From contig UQVN01000125.1 of assembly GCA_900544525.1 (NCBI GenBank), forward strand, positions 1 through 9,522: a stretch of DNA of 9,522 bases, in the 5' to 3' direction. This document shows positions 6,968 through 9,522 of the stretch, piece after piece. How positions within the stretch are numbered: the first letter of the stretch is position 1; each line of letters begins with the position of its first letter. Below the pieces are notes generated by a model that saw nothing but the letters and a program-made list of their open reading frames with translations, was not told where the DNA came from and did not search any database. The position numbers and the translations under genes are program-made. The stretch is from an uncultured Eubacteriales bacterium. Lineage in GTDB: Bacteria > Bacillota > Clostridia > Lachnospirales > Lachnospiraceae.

Positions 6968-7294
6968 GTTACGTATGATTTAGTATCGGTAGAAGACTTA
7001 AGTATGCATGGAATGTCACAATGCTTATCACTTGGGAAAGCAACTTTAGATAATGCTTATGGGGTGTTCTGTTCTATGTTAAAGTATAAGCAGGAGAAGA
7101 AAGGTCATTTCTTTATGAAGGGTGATAAATTTTTCTCATCCAGTCCATTATGTCAGTGTGGTTACAAAAATCCAGTAACAAAAGATTTGAAGGTTCGCAT
7201 GATTACTTGTCCTTGTTGTGGGCAAACGTATGCTCGTGATCATAATGCAGCGATCAATATTGATAAAGAAGGACTACGACTTCTAACAATATAA
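6968..7294 (+). pseudogene. tnpB: tnpB remnant, C-terminal part only (IS200/IS605, IS1341 group)
   Basis: About 108 codons of an RNA-guided TnpB nuclease remain, reading VTYDLVSVEDLSMHGMSQCL onward to a natural stop. The conserved part starts with the RuvC-II segment (Glu of VEDL), continues through MLKYK, the zinc-finger region and the RuvC-III segment RDHNAAINI with its Asp, and ends EGLRLL as in intact relatives. The N-terminal helical and wedge regions and RuvC-I are gone: an intact TnpB has roughly 370-400 residues. The frame stays open upstream of 6968 but loses resemblance to TnpB. The first zinc knuckle is Cys-Gln-Cys-Gly, one residue shorter than the usual Cys-x-x-Cys-Gly, and the Asp that usually precedes Arg-Asp is Ala. 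The ATG at 7004 is internal and has no ribosome binding site, so this is a relic rather than a small gene. Confidence 0.85.
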
Positions 7295-7349
7295 TCAGTG
7301 ATAAAAAAGTAATTTTTAAAATTAAAATTGAGAAATAGTCACATAGTAA

Positions 7350-7375
7350 CCGCAGGAAGGGAGTTCTTTCTGCGG
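7350..7375 (+). other. Stable 11-bp hairpin, possible IS right end or omega-RNA 3' structure
   Basis: CCGCAGGAAGG pairs with TTCTTTCTGCGG with two G-U pairs and a 4-nt loop; the outer six pairs are G-C-rich, unusual in this AT-rich stretch. No T-run follows, so it is not a normal terminator. Lying 55 nt after the tnpB stop, it sits where IS200/IS605 right-end hairpins and the 3' part of the guide RNA are found. It also ends 26 nt before the kinase start and could affect its translation. Confidence 0.45.
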
Positions 7376-7401
7376 TATCTGTGCATATGGGAGGAAGAAA
7401 A

Positions 7402-8292
7402 ATGAGGAAATATATTTGTATTGATATCGGTGGGACATCGATAAAGTATGGCATCATAAAAGAGGATGAAATATTTCTTATTACAGATGAAATGCCAACG
7501 GAGGCGAAAGAAAAAGGCGGAGAAGGCATTATGGAAAAAGTGCATTCTATTGTTGCTGATTATAAGAACCGATATGAGATAGAAGGCATTTGCATATCAA
7601 CAGCAGGAATGGTGGACTGGAAGAAAGGTTGTATTATCCATGCCTCTTCCTTGATTCCAAACTACACGGGGACCAAAATCAAAGAAAGAGTGGAAGAAGA
7701 GTTTAAGATTCCGTGTGAGGTGGAAAATGATGTTAATTGTGCAGGACTTGCGGAATTTTATGGAGGAGCGGGAAAAGGTTGTGAAAGCAGTTTATGCTTA
7801 ACAATTGGAACAGGCATTGGAGGTTCTTTTGTGTACCGTGGAGAGATCTTTCATGGGTTTTCTGGAAGTGGTTGTGAAATTGGATATATGCATTTACCAG
7901 AAGGCGAATTTCAAGATCTTGGAGCTAGCAGTGTATTAGTAAAAAATGTAGCAAAAAAGAAAGGACTAAAAGAAGGAGAGCTCAATGGAAAAATGATTTT
8001 TGAACAAGCAAAAGCGGGAGATGTTATTTGCATTAAAGCCATTGAAAAAATGTGTGATGTATTAGGAATGGGAATTGCAAATATTTGCTATGTACTGAAT
8101 CCAGAAATTGTCATATTAGGAGGTGGGATCATGGCTCAGAAACAGTATTTAGAGCCAATTCTTCAAAACAGTCTTGAAAAATATTTAATTCCATTTGTGG
8201 TGTCTCATACAAAACTAGCGTTTGCCCAAAATGAGAATCAAGCGGGAATGTTAGGGGCTTATTATCACTTTAAAAATATTCATACAAATTAA
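7402..8292 (+). CDS. nanK: ROK-family sugar kinase, probable N-acetylmannosamine kinase
   Basis: This 296-residue cytoplasmic kinase probably phosphorylates ManNAc with ATP to ManNAc-6-P, the one step otherwise missing between NanA and NanE. The N-terminal phosphate-binding DIGGTSIKYG (8-17), catalytic Asp110 in ENDVNCAGLAE, GTGIGGS (136-142) and the C-terminal VILGGGI (237-243) are standard for ROK proteins. The usual ROK zinc site is absent: the family GHM is GYM (Tyr162) and the CxCGxxGCxE block is replaced by EFQDLGASS. Such zinc-less ROK kinases exist, S. aureus NanK among them, so this does not imply inactivity. The start at 7402 is chosen because GGGAGGA precedes it by about 7 nt; the in-frame GTG at 7381 would include that site. 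The substrate is assigned from context, and glucose or another hexose remains possible. It is separated from nanA by the IS relic. Confidence 0.82.
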   Translation: MRKYICIDIGGTSIKYGIIKEDEIFLITDEMPTEAKEKGGEGIMEKVHSIVADYKNRYEIEGICISTAGMVDWKKGCIIHASSLIPNYTGTKIKERVEEEFKIPCEVENDVNCAGLAEFYGGAGKGCESSLCLTIGTGIGGSFVYRGEIFHGFSGSGCEIGYMHLPEGEFQDLGASSVLVKNVAKKKGLKEGELNGKMIFEQAKAGDVICIKAIEKMCDVLGMGIANICYVLNPEIVILGGGIMAQKQYLEPILQNSLEKYLIPFVVSHTKLAFAQNENQAGMLGAYYHFKNIHTN

Positions 8293-8334
8293 AACAGTTT
8301 TAGATTTCCATTCATAAATGGAGGCGATTTATAA

Positions 8335-8358
8335 ATGGAAGTGGAAAAAGAATAATAA
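8335..8358 (+). other. Mini-ORF of six codons with strong ribosome binding site and double stop
   Basis: GGAGG (8320-8324) lies 10 nt before an ATG that opens Met-Glu-Val-Glu-Lys-Glu followed by TAATAA. This signal has no gene attached: the frame closes at once and the regulator starts almost 100 nt later. Directly upstream, TTCCATT (8306-8312) can pair with AATGGA at 8317-8322 or AATGGAA at 8334-8340, so the ribosome site and start codon lie in alternative weak stems. It could be a leader peptide or the stub of a decayed gene. Confidence 0.25.
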
Positions 8359-8450
8359 AAAATCAAAATATTGGGTGATACGAAACCATAAAAAATAGAG
8401 TAGAAATAGAAAAATGATGGGAGAGAAAGTGTAAAGAAAGGAAAGTAGAT

Positions 8451-9290
8451 ATGGAACATCAAATTCAAGCAATGATACCACTAATAGAATCGATTTATGA
8501 GAGTTTTACTCCTCTTGAAAAAACCATTGCGGATTTTTTTATGAAAGAGAAGGAGGAAAGCGATTTTTCTGCAAAAAATATTTCAAAAAGGCTTTATATA
8601 TCAGAAGCATCGTTATCTCGTTTTGCAAAAAAATGTGGATATTCAGGATATCGGGAATTTTTATTTCACTATCAGCAGGAAAAGGAGACAAAAGAAGTAT
8701 TTCCAGCACATGACTATCATTCGATGCAAGTATTAGATACTTACCAAGAACTTTTAAATAAAACTTACCATTTGATGAATGAGGAACAGATGGAGAGAAT
8801 TGTTCAGTTGCTTTCTACGAAAAATAGAATTTATGTCTATGGAAAAGGAAGTTCTGGGTTGGTTGCCCAAGAGATGAAACTCCGATTTATGCGTCTTGGT
8901 GTCAATATTGAGGCGATTACAGATGAGCATATTATGAAGATGAATGCCGTATTATTGGATAAAAACTGTCTCGTAATTGGAATTAGTGTCAGCGGAACGA
9001 ATGAAGAAGTGCTCAATTCCCTACAAATGGCGAAAGTCCAAGGTTCTTCTACAATTTTAATGAGCGCAAGGAGAGATAAAAGTTTTCGTTTTTGCGATGA
9101 AGTTTTAGTAGTAGCATCAAAGAAATATTTAGAAAACGGAATGGCAATCTCCCCTCAGTTTCCAGTCCTAGTTATGGTGGATATTGTATATTCTCGTTTT
9201 TTAGAATCGGATAAGTTCCATAAAGAAGCATTACATGATCTGACGCTTAATGCGTTACATGAGAAAAAAAGAACGTTTGAATATGAGTAA
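8451..9290 (+). CDS. RpiR-family transcriptional regulator (HTH plus SIS), likely regulator of the nan/nag genes
   Basis: This 279-residue DNA-binding protein has the full RpiR layout. The N-terminal HTH_6 domain (about 1-77) has its recognition region around ISKRLYISEASLSRFAKKCGY (44-64). A SIS phosphosugar-binding domain (about 117-245) carries GKGSSGLVAQE at 131-141 and SVSGTNEEV at 179-187. SIS domains in this family usually sense a sugar phosphate; here ManNAc-6-P or GlcNAc-6-P is the natural guess. RpiR-family NanR proteins control sialic acid genes in Streptococcus pneumoniae (activator) and Clostridium perfringens, which fits the neighbours. AAAGGAAAG lies about 6 nt before the ATG. 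It follows the kinase gene by 158 nt with no clear promoter between, so co-transcription is possible. Its targets are inferred to be the TGAAA-N4-TTTCA dyads at 4886-4899 and 4970-4983. No intrinsic terminator is seen after it. Confidence 0.9.
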   Translation: MEHQIQAMIPLIESIYESFTPLEKTIADFFMKEKEESDFSAKNISKRLYISEASLSRFAKKCGYSGYREFLFHYQQEKETKEVFPAHDYHSMQVLDTYQELLNKTYHLMNEEQMERIVQLLSTKNRIYVYGKGSSGLVAQEMKLRFMRLGVNIEAITDEHIMKMNAVLLDKNCLVIGISVSGTNEEVLNSLQMAKVQGSSTILMSARRDKSFRFCDEVLVVASKKYLENGMAISPQFPVLVMVDIVYSRFLESDKFHKEALHDLTLNALHEKKRTFEYE

Positions 9291-9491
9291 AGAAAACAAT
9301 GGAGGAGAAAAATAAAAGAAAATAAGTTTTGTGAAAAATGCCAATTTCCAATTTCCCTTCATAAAAAAAGTTTTATCGTTAGGATACATAAGATTTAGAG
9401 AGAAAGCTATGAGCAGGGATAAGAGGAATTGAGAGGAAACTCGGACATAGAAGTTGAAGTTGTGCATAATTTATAAAAATAATTTGCTATA

Positions 9492-9520
9492 TTGACAAAA
9501 AAACATCTATTCTATATGAT
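9492..9520 (+). promoter_or_regulatory. Near-consensus sigma-A promoter pointing out of the window
   Basis: TTGACA (9492-9497), a 17-bp spacer and TATGAT (9515-9520) match the consensus in 11 of 12 bases. The start of transcription would fall just past the right edge, so the gene it serves is not visible. The rest of 9291-9491 holds no gene I can support and no TGAAA-N4-TTTCA site. Confidence 0.7.
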
Positions 9521-9522
9521 TA

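Larger units (their letters stand above)
6863..7385 (+). mobile_element. Probable internally deleted IS200/IS605-type element (approximate limits)
   Basis: The 545-bp gap between nanA and the kinase gene holds the 3' part of a tnpB gene flanked by two imperfect hairpins. The left one is GAAATA (6876-6881) with TATTTC (6889-6894); the right one is at 7350-7375. A promoter-like sequence at 6917-6925 sits where tnpB promoters normally lie. A TTAC at 6859-6862 could be the kind of short target some IS200/IS605 members insert beside. No tnpA, target duplication or intact tnpB is visible, so the element cannot move by itself. Both limits are estimates; only the tnpB part is certain. Confidence 0.4.

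Noticed and set aside
6968..7294. Possible exapted TnpB-derived repressor (TldR-like)
   Set aside because: Known exapted forms keep most of the TnpB length and lose RuvC residues. Here the N-terminal regions needed for DNA and RNA binding are missing while the RuvC-II Glu and RuvC-III Asp remain, which is the opposite pattern.
8290..8302. Palindrome TAAAACAGTTTTA over the nanK stop
   Set aside because: It is short and AT-rich, and no promoter follows at a sensible distance, so it is not called as an operator or terminator.

Overview
The window comes from an AT-rich, low-GC Gram-positive bacterium. Strong AGGAGG-type ribosome binding sites, sigma-A-like promoters, an IS1341-type TnpB relic and the gene content all point to Bacillota, most likely an anaerobic gut Clostridia such as Lachnospiraceae. 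The family is an inference from gene style; no rRNA or other marker gene is present.

Layout: (1) 1-2877 holds a secreted type I pullulanase (CBM41, beta-rich linker domain, CBM48, GH13) with its own promoter and a perfect palindrome at the predicted transcription start; it ends at a strong bidirectional terminator. (2) 2881-4727, minus strand, is a tight nagB-nagA pair converging on that terminator. (3) 4728-5156 is a divergent regulatory region with back-to-back sigma-A promoters, one for nagBA and one for nanE. Each has a near-identical TGAAAGTWWTTTCA dyad exactly 15 bp upstream of its -35 box. (4) 5157-6856 carries nanE and nanA. (5) 6857-7401 holds a degraded IS200/IS605-type element with only the 3' part of tnpB, followed by a stable hairpin. 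(6) 7402-9290 carries a ROK-family kinase (probable nanK) and an RpiR-family regulator. (7) 9291-9522 has no gene but ends with a near-consensus promoter pointing out of the window.

Together the five enzymes form a complete cytoplasmic route from sialic acid to glycolysis: NanA splits Neu5Ac to ManNAc and pyruvate, NanK phosphorylates ManNAc, NanE epimerises ManNAc-6-P to GlcNAc-6-P, NagA deacetylates it, and NagB converts GlcN-6-P to Fru-6-P and ammonia. The RpiR protein, with a sugar-phosphate-binding SIS domain, is the obvious candidate regulator. No sialic acid transporter or sialidase lies in the window; they may be beyond the right edge. The pullulanase is a separate alpha-glucan function.

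No wholly new system was found. The most interesting feature is the mirror-symmetric pair of promoter-oriented dyads that appears to tie the nan and nag halves of the pathway to one regulator.
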